A stretch of 64,000 nucleotides of DNA. It comes from Oikopleura dioica. Its lineage: Eukaryota; Chordata; Appendicularia; Copelata; Oikopleuridae. The stretch's first letter is position 1. Each line of letters opens with the position of its first letter. The DNA lies in NCBI GenBank assembly GCA_907165135.1, contig OU015566.1, positions 6,804,157 to 6,868,156 on the forward strand, in the 5' to 3' direction. The notes beneath the pieces were generated by a model. It ran no database searches. It was given only the letters and a program-made list of their open reading frames with translations, and had not been told where the DNA came from. Positions 52,379 to 63,347 of the stretch are shown one piece after another. The position numbers and the translations under genes are program-made.

Positions 52379-53827
52379 ATGATTAAAAGAGACGAGCTTG
52401 GAACGAGCAGTTGTTTCCAGGACAGTCAAACAGATGGGGTTATTTGGGGACTGAGCCTCGTTGGCGCAACAGTTTTCGTAGCAACTAGCAAAGTGAGTTT
52501 ACTCTTGCACTTTATCGAAGACAAAAGATGGTACGGAGACTTCATGACGTTCGCGGTCACTCTCGCGATGGGAACGATGTTTGCAGTGACCATATTTCAG
52601 TTTATTCCAGAGAGTCTCCATTTCCTCCACGTCCAGGTTGTACTATTAATCTTTTGAAAAATAAAGGAAGTCAAGACTTACAACGTCTCTTGTGAGAGCT
52701 GCCACCAGGGCTCTTGGGCAAGTAGCATCGTTGATCGGCATAATTGCTTGGCAATTTGCAACAGGGAGAAATATCAAGGCAGCGTATTGTACAGAATCGA
52801 TGTCGGAGGTTTGTCAAGAGATGATTAATTTGATTTTTAACAATTTCAGGAGCTTCGTCTTTCATGAGCACAATGACCGTCTCGTACTTTTTCTTCATCT
52901 TCGTCTATGATGTCCAAAAGATCATCCAATCCATATTCTCAAAAGAATACAACAGCGGATCGAACTACAAGCGGCTCGACAGAAGATCCACAGTCAAAAT
53001 AAACAACTCGGTCGGACTTGGTGCAAACGTCACCGATAGAAAACCAAGAAGAAGAATTGCAAAAGAAAACACTTCTGGATTGAAAGCTCAGGACTGGAAA
53101 TTGATTGATACCGATGCTTGGGTGATTCTTCTGACGACATCTTTTGAATGCTTTATTGAAGGCAAAGAAAAAAGTAGATTGCTTCGTTACCCTAATTTTC
53201 CAGGAATGGCCTTTACGCTGACATTACAGGACGATATTGGGGCTGGCTTTTCAGTTTTATTTGCGATGCTATTAAAGATGATCCCAGTAACAATCGACGG
53301 TTCTGACATGACTTAACCTTATTCAGCAAAAACTCGGCAACGCCGTGATTTTAATGCAGTCTGGTCTGTCTCATTTCTGGGAAAGTGTTCTTGTACTAAC
53401 TTCAGTATCGGCGATATACCCAGGTGTTTGTATCGCGATGCTTCTCAGAAATATGCACATAAAAGCAGCTGTAAAAGCGAAGTTCTTCGCTGCTCTCACT
53501 GGGATGTTTCTGTACATTTCACTAGCCAGAATGTTTCCAGCCATGCAGGTGAAAAAATGTCATAAAAACATCTGATGGAAATTTTAGGAACTCGTGGATG
53601 CACCGCCAAAAGAAAGCCGAGTCTCGGCAAAAGCATATCATCAACTAGCAAAACGCAAAGTATACTGGCGTCTATTTATTGCTAACGTTGGATTTGTCAG
53701 TGCTTTCTGCATTCTAGCACCTCTTGTAAGTACCTTGGTATTTCTTTGGAATCAAAAGATTCTTTAGATTTATTATGAAAACAGCATCCAAGAAAAAATA
53801 GAAGAAATCATCTGCGGTGAAAATTAG
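52379..53827 (+). CDS. ZIP/SLC39-like divergent membrane protein, copy B (intact)
   Basis: ATG 52379 (MIKRDELGTSSCFQDSQTDG), chosen because copy A aligns from the same Met. The exons yield about eight hydrophobic segments. ZIP-type landmarks: LAMGTMFAVTIFQFIPESLH (TM2-3), TTSFECFIEGMAFTLTLQDD (TM4 position), LLKMIPQKLGNAVILMQSGL (TM5 position), SVSAIYPGVCIAMLLRNMH. In true ZIPs TM4 carries HNFxDG or HSxxEG and TM5 HE[IV]PHE; here the histidines are replaced, so metal transport is doubtful. The intron after FECFIEG uses a GC donor (53162-53203) where copy A has GT. The cytoplasmic loop is Arg/Lys-rich. Classification is by pattern only; a distant non-transporting relative is possible. Confidence 0.7.
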
Positions 53828-54193
53828 GCCCTATTTACTGAAATTCATAAATATATATTGAGTATGTTTCGTATATTTGTGTTTTATTCGGAAAAAAATC
53901 CTTCATTATGAATCATAACATTTTCTTAATTATAAATCATAATCTATTAGTTGTTGATTTATTTAATAACTTTTTCCTACGAAATCCTTTACGTTTTCCC
54001 CATCGAAATAAGATCATTTGTGGTTGCATTTAGGAAAAAACCTTCTGGATATGTGATGACGTCACATACCTTCACCTTGATTGGGTTTGCCTGTTCCGAA
54101 GTTAGACTTTTGTTTAAAAGAATAATTTAAAATAGGGGACTGCCTTAATCGTCGTTAAAACGTTGCATCGGCTGCTAATTTCAAAGTTCAATA
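53828..54193. other. Intergenic, with a CRE-like palindrome
   Basis: AT-rich spacer on the plus strand between copy B and the RING gene. Contains TATGTGATGACGTCACATA (about 54049-54067), a palindrome centred on the cAMP-response/ATF site TGACGTCA, some 130 bp before the RING-gene ATG. Functional use is inference. Confidence 0.45.
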
Positions 54194-54924
54194 ATGAGCA
54201 AAATCAACGAAGAGGATGAGATTTATTACGCGGAATTAGAGACATTTGTGGACCAAAAACTCAATATTTTTGAACTGAAGAAAACCATCCGAGAAAAGCT
54301 GAGCGAAGAGATTGATGAGACTCGCGAAAAAATAAATGCCATTAGAGGAGAAAATTTGAAAAAAGAAGAGTCTATTCTCAAAATCGAGCAACTACGTTCA
54401 ATTATGATACAAGAGCAAGAATTGGAAAAAGCTCGGGAAGAGATGTTGGAAGAAAGTCCATTTCTCCAAACATTATTCGGTGGATATGCTCATACACGAG
54501 TTTGAAAGATTCGCTTTTTGATCATGAGATTTCAATGTTTCTATTAGAATAAAATTTCAAACTCATTGATAAGTACCCTTTTGAAACGGACTGGCTCCAA
54601 AGACGAGACAAAAAGATGGACGAGGAGATCGAAAAAATCCGAATGCAGATAGAGAACAATATCACCAAAATTGCAGTCCTAAAAGTTAATTTGTGTGAAC
54701 TGAAGGATCCCGAAAAGTTGATGGCTGCTGCATCAGATTCACTTCCAACTTGTTCTATTTGCTTGGAGCGATACAATAAAGAAGATCACTTGGAGTCTGT
54801 TCTTACTACTTGTGGACACAAATTTGGGCGATCTTGTATCGAGAAAAGCTTGGAAACCAACGAATACTGCCCCAAATGCAACAAAATTTCCAAAAACCAA
54901 AATGTTCTCACTATATTTGAATAG
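54194..54924 (+). CDS. Coiled-coil RING-finger protein
   Basis: ATG 54194 (MSKINEEDEIYYAELETFVD). Exon 1 (to 54502) is a highly charged coiled coil. A phase-0 intron with a GTTTGA donor and GATAAG acceptor joins it to YPFETDWLQRRDKKMDEEIE, another coiled coil, and a C-terminal RING at about 54751-54891: C-S-I-C ... C-G-H-K-F-G-R-S-C ... C-P-K-C. The fifth zinc ligand (normally Cys two residues after CGHxx) is Gly, so the second zinc site is incomplete. RING proteins are usually E3 ubiquitin ligases; activity here is uncertain. The end NKISKNQNVLTIFE resembles the second RING gene at the right edge. Confidence 0.75.
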
Positions 54925-55206
54925 ATTTTCTATGTACGATTGCTTTAGTCCTTCAATAAAATCATTGAAATCATCAACAAAGCTATCATTGTACTTTGCT
55001 CACTCTGTTTCGCTTCCCTGGCTAAATAAAGCATATCGAATGCAAAATAAAAGAAATCATTTCCAGGAACAATTGAGAAATCTATTCATTTATGTTCTTG
55101 GAGAGCAATAAATTTATTATTCGGACATGTTGAAGTGAACAGGGCTTATTTACAGAAAAGGAAAACGGAATGTCAAGGAGCGAGTTTATCAGCAGCGTCA
55201 GTTGAG

Positions 55207-58200
55207 CTATTTACGAGAGCGAAGATTTCTTTTGGGAGCAACTTGATTTGTTGAGTCTGATAGCCTCCTCTGCGAACGAGTGGTTGCTCGTTTTGGCTTT
55301 TCAAGCTCTTCAACAACTGAAAAACTGAGCGAAGAACAAATTAGAATGACTACCTGGATCCAAGTTATCAGTGGTATTCTTGAACTTCTTCGAAGGAGTC
55401 GACGGCGGAGCCATCAGATTTTCGATATTTCCGGAGGCAAGAAGATTCTCCAATTTTGTAACTTTACTCTGAAGGACTTCGTTGTCTCGCTCGAGATTTT
55501 CCTTCTCTTTTCGCAAAAGGCATCTGTCTGATCTCTTCTTCAGCACTTCTTTTTCTAGCTCTAAATATTGAAATAAGATAATGAAGGCTGTTTTTTTGCT
55601 TACCTAAAGCGTTGATCTTCGAGTTGAGTTCAGCTTCTTTATTCGCTGCTTCTTTGATCTGATGCAGCAGCGCTTCGTTATGATTGCTCTGTTTCTGAGA
55701 TTCGAGTTTGTCTTCAAGGTCGAACGAGATTCTAACCTGTTCAGCAGATTCAGTTGCTTCCTTTTTCGCTTCACGAAGTTGTCTGTTCAAATCTTGAATT
55801 TGTCGGTAGAGCTCTACTTTATCATCGCTGTCTGGCTTGTCGGAAAAGGACTAGGATTTGTAAGAAGGAAGAAATTAAAGAATATCTACCTGAAGAGCTT
55901 CTGGCGTCTTTGACATGTCTTCCATGATGTTGGACATTAGATCCGCCGTCGAGTTCAGTTGTGTTCGAGTTGAAGACGCAACCGGGAGGATCGAGCTTCG
56001 AGCTTTTGGCGGGTTAAAGTTGGCAAAGTCGATCGTATCGTTGGAATCAAGTGGATCGATCGACATGCGCGTAGTCTTTACAGTGAGGAGCTCGTCTTCT
56101 TTTTCTGCCAGCTTGAGCTCAAGCTGCGCAAGGGATGATCGTAATTTGCGCGTTTCTGCAAGTTGCTTTTCTAATTTTGAATCGTTGTCTTTTGCCGCCG
56201 CCTCAAGATTTTGATTTTTCATCTGCAAGACTTTCAGTTCGCTTTTCAACTCTTCATTCTCCGTAGAAATTGCGTCTGTACCCTTCAATTTTTCTTCGAA
56301 TTCAATTTTTGATTCAACGCGAGCTGCTTCGATTCGAGCGACTTCTTCTTTTGATTCTTTCAATGATTTCTTGAGGATTTTCATCTCTCTGAAAAGCTTT
56401 TCTGTTGAGCTGTTGTACTCGTTTCGAAGCCTTGCGCGTTCGTTGTGCAAGTCGACTTTCCAGTTATTTTTCTGAATGTCAAAGTCCATTCGTTCCTCGT
56501 TCATCAGTTTTTCATCATCTTTCCAGGCGTTTTTCATGGCTAGAACAGAAGCGACTAGTTCTCTCTCACGTTCGCGGTAGTAAATGAGATCATCAATAAG
56601 GTCGAGCTTAGTCCACTTTCGATAATCTTCGTCGAAGCTGCCCGAAGCTGGCCCAGAAGGAACGCTCGTCAATGAAGAAACAGGCGTCTCGGAGGATGAA
56701 ATTGTATCTTCCTGGCTCGCCACTGGCTGTCTACTGTAATATGCCGACTCGTTGCCTCTCGTGACATTGTACTGGTCGATCGTGGAGCCACTCATCGTTT
56801 TGAACATAACCGATGCATTCATTTGTGTGTCATGAATCGTCGACATGTTCATTTTTGTCATATCTTTGAATCCATGTCGATCTCTACCAAGACTGACAGT
56901 TTTCGCAGAAGCAGCAAATTTCAAAGAATTGAGCGTTTCTTCCGCAAACTTTTCATTTTGACTCACGGTTACTATTTTATGGGATCAAAAGGAAGCTCCA
57001 AATTTTTAATCATAAAACAAAAAGGATCTCATTCATGCTCGGTGCCTATCTGATCCTTTCCTATGATGATTGTTTTACTATTTCCAGTCAAGTAACTTTG
57101 CATCAGCCTGGTAAGCTTACTGTTGCGGAACGATACTGCAACGGAGCCTGGATTTTTCTGGTTGTTTCTCAGCTCCTCGATGACGATCCCGAGCTGCATT
57201 AGTGACTTGTTGATGGTCTTTGACTCTCCGAGCCGTTTTGCATCTCCACCGATGTTTTTCGATCTTTCAGCTCCGGCCAAGTCGCAGAAGCAGATTTGCG
57301 AGACTCCCCAACGATGAGCGGTCAATCTTCTAGCGATTTTGACGATGAATAAACAGTGACTACGCGACGACTCTTCGTTCAAACGAGTCGCAGCGACATT
57401 CAAGTTCCTTCTTCCAGCGTCGATGACTTTATACGCTTCGTGAGCAGAGCTGATTTGAACTTGATGGACTCCGCCAACAAACGGGCCTTTTGCATCCTGT
57501 CTGATTCTCAATTCGGCGCGCTTGCTGCTTCCATCTACGGGCACCAATAAATCGTGAATTCGCTCATTGTAGACCTCGACGAATGAAGCAAAGACGAGGA
57601 ATTCGCTGTCATCATCGATCGGTTCTTTGAGCGGCTCAGGTGCGTTACCTGGCTTGAGTAGCTCGGGATTCAGCCTGAGGATGGAACTGCGTCGTCGGGA
57701 GTTCCAGTCACCAGATTGGCATTCTCCGTCGTTTACGCGCTCGAGAACTTCGTCTTTGAATGCATTTGCTTGTTTCTCCTCAGTGATACCAACTCTGCTG
57801 ATGTAGCTTGATCCAGTGGGGCGGATGTCAGTAGAACCGTACATTTTACCATCCAGCATCGCGAAAAGACTTTCCATCGTCCGCGCTAGAACTCCCGCAT
57901 CTTCCCCTGGGCCACCCATCATTGTAAACGTTTTTCCACTGCCAGACGCTCCATATGTAAACAAGCAGCAGTTTTGACCATCAAGAGCAGCTCGAACGAG
58001 TTTTGCGCCGGAGTGAGAGTACATTTCCCGCTGTGTAGTTGAAATCGGGACAACCGTGTTGAATCCGAACTGTTCTCCATGACCAGGTCGAGTAGGGTGA
58101 CGAATTGTGACATGGGTGCTCGAGTCAATCTGGAGAAAACCATCGGAAACTTCGCGTGGGGATGAAGCGGGACGGATTCTGAGGACTGTTTCCAAAGCAT

Positions 58201-58401
58201 CACTTGCTGTGTCACTAGAATAACGGATAAAATATCATTTTATTCAGTTTTTTATTCAAGCTCGTCGATTTAAATTCCTATTTTCACAAAAACTTACCCG
58301 TCAACAATTCCCGCCGCAAGAACAGATCTTCGCTTCACTTTTTCATTTCTCTTCTGAGCAAAAAGTCTCTTTTTCGTCAGTTCTATCACACTTGTCGCCA
58401 T
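55207..58401 (-). CDS. Kinesin-6 family motor, KIF20-like
   Basis: ATG 58401 (MATSVIELTKKRLFAQKRNE). Motor domain in the exon 57062-58210: VLRIRPASSPREV, P-loop GASGSGKT, a long loop-6 insertion (kinesin-6 hallmark), EVYNERIHDLLVPV, switch I NEESSRSH, switch II DLAGAE, and SFRNSKLTRLMQSYLTG. A GA-AG intron (56972-57060) restores the conserved IIIVTVSQ; then LNSLKFAASAKTV ends the motor. The stalk (55300-56900) is long coiled coil. The tail has PPSTPSKKFK and a basic end TTRSQRRLSDSTNQV...RNLRSRK. Kinesin-6 motors act at the central spindle in cytokinesis. KIF20A versus KIF20B cannot be decided. Confidence 0.9.
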
Positions 58402-58406
58402 TTTAT

Positions 58407-58538
58407 TTAAAAACTCAGAGCTTTGCGCTCCGGCGGTGGGGACTTTTCAAATGAGGCGCGCTGCGGAGTGATTTTGTATGGCGCGCGCAGCTCGCGGGCC
58501 AATCGCCGGGCGATGTCGATGAGTTGCCCGGGGTACAT
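58407..58538 (-). CDS. 43-residue ORF ending 5 nt upstream of the kinesin start
   Basis: Reads MYPGQLIDIARRLARELRAP and ends PPPERKALSF, with TAA at 58407-58409 and the kinesin ATG at 58401. A TTTTCAG acceptor lies about 15 bases before its ATG. Codon composition is coding-like, GC-rich compared with the AT-rich DNA beyond 58560. It may be the last exon of an upstream operon gene, a uORF, or an alternative 5' exon. No family recognised. Confidence 0.4.
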   Translation of the reverse strand: MYPGQLIDIARRLARELRAPYKITPQRASFEKSPPPERKALSF

Positions 58539-58560
58539 TTCCCACGTCTTCTGAAAATCG

Positions 58561-59070
58561 ATGCGCTCTTGAGCTCAGTTTAAAAAATATTTGCAAAGTT
58601 AAAGAATATTAATAGCAAATGCTGTAATTAAAATCCTGATCTTGCTATTTGCACTGTTCGGATTATCTTTTGGAGAAAAGACAGCATCGTTTTAAAATAT
58701 ATAAATATATTTATAGTGGCATTTTCATGATAAGAAATTGTATAAGTATTGAGAAGAAAGTGCCGACATCATTTGGCAAAAAGGCTGCAAAAATGAAAGT
58801 TGAGAATATAAAAAAGAATCTATTCTAGTTTTATATTTGTGATATGTATTTAGGTAATATAAGTGCAGAAGAGTACACAGTAATAGTAAGGTAAATACAA
58901 GCATGAATTTCAAAAACATTAACAATCGAACCACATAAGAAATATGGCACTAGGTAAATGACTAGAATGAAATAAAAAAAATGACAGAACAATAGGAGCA
59001 AAGTGAAAGATAGTAAATATAACACGGTAACGGCTTTTCGAAAGTTAGCAGATTTCGAACCAGTAAAATC
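58561..59070. other. AT-rich spacer upstream of the kinesin, 3' of SLC25A21
   Basis: About 75% A+T with no coding frame of interest. Presumably kinesin 5' flank and SLC25A21 3' UTR. Confidence 0.4.
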
Positions 59071-61739
59071 TTAATGAAGAGGCCACGTGGTCGTCAAGTA
59101 ATCATAAACGACTTCGTTCATCATCATCATCACACCTCCAGCTGGGCATAGTCGGAGGAGCTTAGCCGCTAGTCCGGCGAAAAGGGCGGCTTGACCTTCG
59201 ACTCGGGCGATTTCGGCCATGACTTTGTGTACTCCCATGCCGTGGAAATTGCCTCCTGGGAGGCCGCCGAGGGACTGGATTCGGGATTTTGCCACGTCGT
59301 ATGGGATATTAATGCAAGAAGCTAAATATTCATTTGTAATTCTTTCTGTAGTTATCGCTACTTTTAGCAGTTGTCAAAAAGATTCTCCTCTATGATTTCA
59401 GACAATAAAATAGCCTGAAAGTCAACTTGGATTCGAGATTTTTAAAAATTAGATCCAACTGAAATCATAAAAGAGAATGTCGAACCCAACAAAAAAGGCT
59501 GAATAATGGTAAGCATTATTCTTACCTAAAGTTCCACAAAGGCAACCCAACAAAAATCGTTTCAAATTCAATTCCGACTTCGAAATAGCTTTCTGATCCG
59601 GCACAATAATCGGCATAACCGTCCTAAAGAGACCAAAGTAGATCGCATTCCAAACGCCATGTCGTCCCAAAGTGGCAGTGCAGCCAGTCATCAGGCCTCC
59701 TTTCGTTCCAAATCCATGCTTTTGAATAACCAAACGCATTTGAGCCGCTGCACTTGGCGTTTCTAAAAAGAAAGCGTCATTCTTTTTAAAACACAGATGT
59801 TCATATTTATAATGATAGCAGGAGCTCTGTTTCAACTCATCTCAGTCATCTGTGATTGTCTCAACAATATTAAACAAGTTGATGCTAACAAAATAATTAT
59901 TCTAAAATTGAGTTCTAAAACATTGTCGGGCAGCCGAAAATGTAATCTGGAGAAAAAATGGCTTGCACCGCAAAAGCCGGAATATAAAATGAGATGTAAC
60001 ATAAGAATTAATTCGAGGATTGAATACTTATGTTCACCTTTTACGAGAGGGCTAAAATTAGGGCAAATTCCTTACGATTTTTCTAAATCAAAAGAAAAAG
60101 TTGAGCGCGAATATCATATTGATTGCTTGATGAATTCATTTATTAAAAAAATAATCTATTGACACCCTTATTCTGAACTTCAAAAACTGAATCTTTCCCT
60201 GAAGATTTCTCAGAACTAGCACAGACACACCCTTATTCATCTACATGAAAGTATTATGTATCCAATAAGAACAAATGATACTTGAAAATAGATAAAATGA
60301 GGGTTTCTCTTTGCTAGATCTGAAAAAGCTCGAGTAAAAAATTGAGTTTTTTGTAAGTCTTTTTGTTCTATGGCTAGGCCTCGGACGTAAAAAAGACGAT
60401 TTTCACCATCCGGTCATCGTACGGGAACATGAGAGGGCTCATTCGAAAGGTCTTGATAAGGGCTTTCTATTTGACCGATAAAAAAACTGGGCCCTCCCTT
60501 TCTGTTACGAGTTATTTTGAAAAATATTTTTCGAAGCTTACCTTCAAAATCAAATATCTCCGAAAAGGAGGACAGGGCCCAGTTTTTTTATAAGCCTTAC
60601 AGAAAGCCCTGTTCAAGAGCTTTCGAATGAGCCTACTCTTGTTACCGTACGACGACCGGCTGGTGGTGATGATTTTTTACGTCCGAGGCCTATCTATGGC
60701 AAAATCGAAAAAGAAGCAAGTGCAAAACAGATGTTTTTACCGTTTTAGATTCTGTACCTTTTAGAGAACCCTTAGAGTTCTGCAGCAAAATCTTGACTCT
60801 TTCAAAAGGCGTGATAAAAAGTCCCTCCGTAAGTCCACTTCCCAGGCCAGCAATTGAGCCACAAGCAGCGTTCTAAAACGTGGCGTAAATATACTCGTCC
60901 ATATCCGATCATAAATTTCATAACGCCACGATATAAATATAATGATAACCCCGTTATCGACTTCTCGCCTTTTTTAACTTACGGATAGGCCGGTGTTGCG
61001 GGATAAATACGCGTTGTACGAGCCGAAGCAGAAAAATTTGATCGCTCGTTTTGGCGTTTCAGCGCAGATTGGTGGCAGGATTCCTTTGTAGAGAGCTGGG
61101 AAGCCTTCGTTGCGGATTGTTTTTCGGACGCAATCTGCTATTCCGTTGTAGGCATCGGCGCTTCCCTGAAATATGAAATGAGTCGGCTTTTGGGTTGAGC
61201 GTACAGATGGAGCCCATTATAAGACTACCCTACGAGAAAATTTATCCTCGGATGGTCATAAAATGAGTACTTTTTGTAAGATCAATTTCGTAAAATTGAA
61301 AAAGTCCTCCCGCACCGGGAATCGAACCCGGGCCGCCGGAGTGAGAATCCGGAATCCTAACCCCTAGACCATGCGGGACTTGAGAGAGCCTCAAAGCTTT
61401 TCACTTATCAAAGAAGAGACTATTATCCCACTTATCAAGTGGAAAAGCGATAAGCACTCGCCGCGGGGCATGTCCCGAATGGTCTAGGGGTTAGGATTCC
61501 GGATTCTCACTCCGGCGGCCCGGGTTCGATTCCCGGTTCGGGAGGACTTTTTAGCTTTTTTCACAAAAACCAGGATTTGAAATTTATATTTCTTCCTAAG
61601 AACAAATAGTAAATACCTTGGTCTGAGATTGAAGTCGAGTCTTGACGACATCAAGAGGATGAAAAAGAAGAATTTCAGTAAGACCAGCGGCTCCACCAGA
61701 AGCGATTCTGTAACAAGGCTCGTTGTTGAAAATACCCAT
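59071..61739 (-). CDS. SLC25A21: Mitochondrial 2-oxodicarboxylate carrier
   Basis: ATG 61739 (MGIFNNEPCYRIASGGAAGL). Five exons: 61620-61739 with the first carrier signature PLDVVKTRLQSQ; 60983-61165 with EGFPALYKGILPPICAETPK; 60759-60871 with GSIAGLGSGLTEGLFITPFE and RVKILLQ; about 59528-59763 with TATLGRHGVWNAIYFGLFRT; and 59071-59321 with the third signature IPYDVAKSRIQ. The ILPP[IL]xAETPKRAxKFF and TATLGRHGV blocks are specific to SLC25A21 within the carrier family. It exchanges 2-oxoadipate and 2-oxoglutarate across the inner mitochondrial membrane in lysine/tryptophan breakdown. Intron 1 carries two tRNA genes and intron 3 a MITE. Confidence 0.93.
60375..60692. mobile_element. 318-bp hAT-like MITE in SLC25A21 intron 3
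   Basis: Both ends are TAGGCCTCGGACGTAAAAAA and its reverse complement. The whole unit folds back on itself with about 130-base arms; shared blocks include GGCTCATTCGAAAG and AAAAAAACTGGGCCCT. An 8-bp direct repeat TCTATGGC flanks it (60367-60374 and 60693-60700). An 8-bp duplication and TAGG start fit hAT-type elements. No ORF. Confidence 0.88.
61307..61378 (-). tRNA. tRNA-Glu(CTC), minus copy
   Basis: Full 72-base cloverleaf: acceptor stem TCCCGCA/TGCGGGA with G discriminator, D-arm GTCTAGGGGTTAGGAT, anticodon stem CCGGA/TCCGG around loop TTCTCAC (anticodon CTC), T-arm CCGGGTTCGATTCCCGG. No CCA encoded, as expected for a nuclear gene. Lies in intron 1 of SLC25A21, same strand as the host gene. 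Confidence 0.97.
61473..61544 (+). tRNA. tRNA-Glu(CTC), plus copy
   Basis: Same 72-base cloverleaf and anticodon as the minus copy, in inverted orientation 94 bp away. The only differences are at the acceptor stem: TCCCGAA pairs with TTCGGGA, against TCCCGCA/TGCGGGA in the other copy, so a change on one arm is compensated on the other. A/B boxes (GGTCTAGGGG, GGTTCGATTCC) are intact. Confidence 0.97.
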
Positions 61740-62105
61740 CTCTAAAAGCGGAAGAACAGTTACTGATAAGATTCTACGATAAACGAAGCAGGAGATGGTT
61801 TGACAAAGCAAGATTTCCGATCAAACGGAGGTGGTGACTTTAAAATTAAAGAAGAGAGTCTAAATAATATTGATTTTTTAAAAAATATTTGACTAATAAT
61901 TTCAGAAGTAAATAAAGAAACTTTTCAATATCAAAGCAGGCTAAGAATAAACTTGATTCTCTTATCAGATGATTCTCAATCTCTCAGCAAACACAAAAAA
62001 CTCCACCATGAAGGATCAACCAGGGCGCCCGGCCAATCAGAACCGCCCTCGGCGAGGTTAGCAAAGAAAGCCAGAGAATCCTATTTTTCACGAAGAATCG
62101 TCGAA

Positions 62106-63301
62106 ATGCTCAGGAATCCGGCTCTGGTCTCTCAAATACGTCTTGCTGCGGCTAATCAACGAAAAAGCCGCGAAGTTCAGTTGCTCAGAAAGCGAGAAAA
62201 GGTAGAAATGACCTTTTAGAGGGTTTTGGGGCGATTTTAATGGGCTGTTGAACTCGAATGATCCGTTTTTAACAGTGTCACGTGATTTTGTTTGATTTAT
62301 GGGAGTGTTCATGAGAATTTGTTACGTCCAAGTATTGAGACAGTTTTCTTCTCGAAATCTAAAGCCGTTTGCGGCTTCGAATAGAAAAAAACTAAAGCCG
62401 CGCTTTTTCCACTGGAAAATTTCCAGGCCTTCTTTCTCGAAGCCCAAAATCTCTTCTCGATTTTCAAACGAATAACTCTTGGTCTAAAACTGACTATTTA
62501 GTCTATTTCTCCGAATAATCCCTATCATTTCAGATCTTCCAAAAACCGCCAAAAGGACCCGTCAACAACCGATTGATCCAAGAACTTCCAGAATACAACG
62601 ATCGAGTTTCCATCGTCGGCCACAATCGCCGCCCTGGCCGCCCCAAATTCTACTCGCCAGCGAAGATTGAAAAACTCATGGAAAATGACGATTTGAGAAC
62701 GAGGGAAATCGAGACGCTTTTTGAAAATGAATGGAGAGACAAAGATCCCTACAATTATCCGCTTTTTGATGTTCGAAAGTAAGATTATAAGAGTAGAGCT
62801 GTTTTATGATCGTTTTCAGGACTCCTAGAATGCTCAGAGAAGAAAATTATCAGGAGCCGAATATTATTCATTATCCACAAGGAAAGGTTTTATTTCGTCG
62901 ATTTTCTTTAGGGCATCCCTCGCATTTTCTTTAAACCAACATTTAATCGAGCGATACCCTCAATTTTGAGTCGAAAATCTCGAATTTTCTTCCACTGAAA
63001 AACTCTTTTGAAAGTACTTATTCAAATGAATTCATTTTGCTTCACAACTCTTCATAAATTCCGCGAAATAATCATTTCCCAACTTGAAAATATGGACTAC
63101 GATGTCTTGGACGTTTATCCTTCGCCACCAGACGAGTATGTTATCAATTACAAAGACGATGATCCGGTAAAAATGGAGAAGTACAAAAGAAACTTGGTTG
63201 TTGGAAACGTTAATGCGCAAGAAATTGGGCCGTTGACGAGACAACTGGCTGATTTTACGCCGGAAGGAGTTACTCTTACTATTGCCGCGGTAAGTTTTTA
63301 G
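62106..63301 (+). CDS. Unknown protein, multi-exon
   Basis: Exon from in-frame ATG 62106 (MLRNPALVSQIRLAAANQRK) is open further upstream without ATG, so the true start may be in an earlier exon. Donor after RKREK joins in phase to IFQKPPKGPVNNRLIQELPE (62534-62781), then TPRMLREENYQEPNIIHYPQ (62820-62887). A further frame at about 63020-63290 (ENMDYDVLDVYPSPPDEYVI; TRQLADFTPEGVTLTIAA) looks coding but its join is not in phase by my reading and it could be a separate gene. Charged, no membrane segment, family unrecognised. Confidence 0.5.
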
Positions 63302-63347
63302 ATGATAAATTTATTGAGAAATTGTTGAAAGACTTTTTGAGAAAGAG

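Noticed and set aside
43056-53827. XK-related (XKR) family for the tandem membrane proteins
   Set aside because: Considered first, but the LAMGT...IPES and IPQKLGNAVILMQSG blocks fit the ZIP/SLC39 pattern and XKR landmarks are absent.
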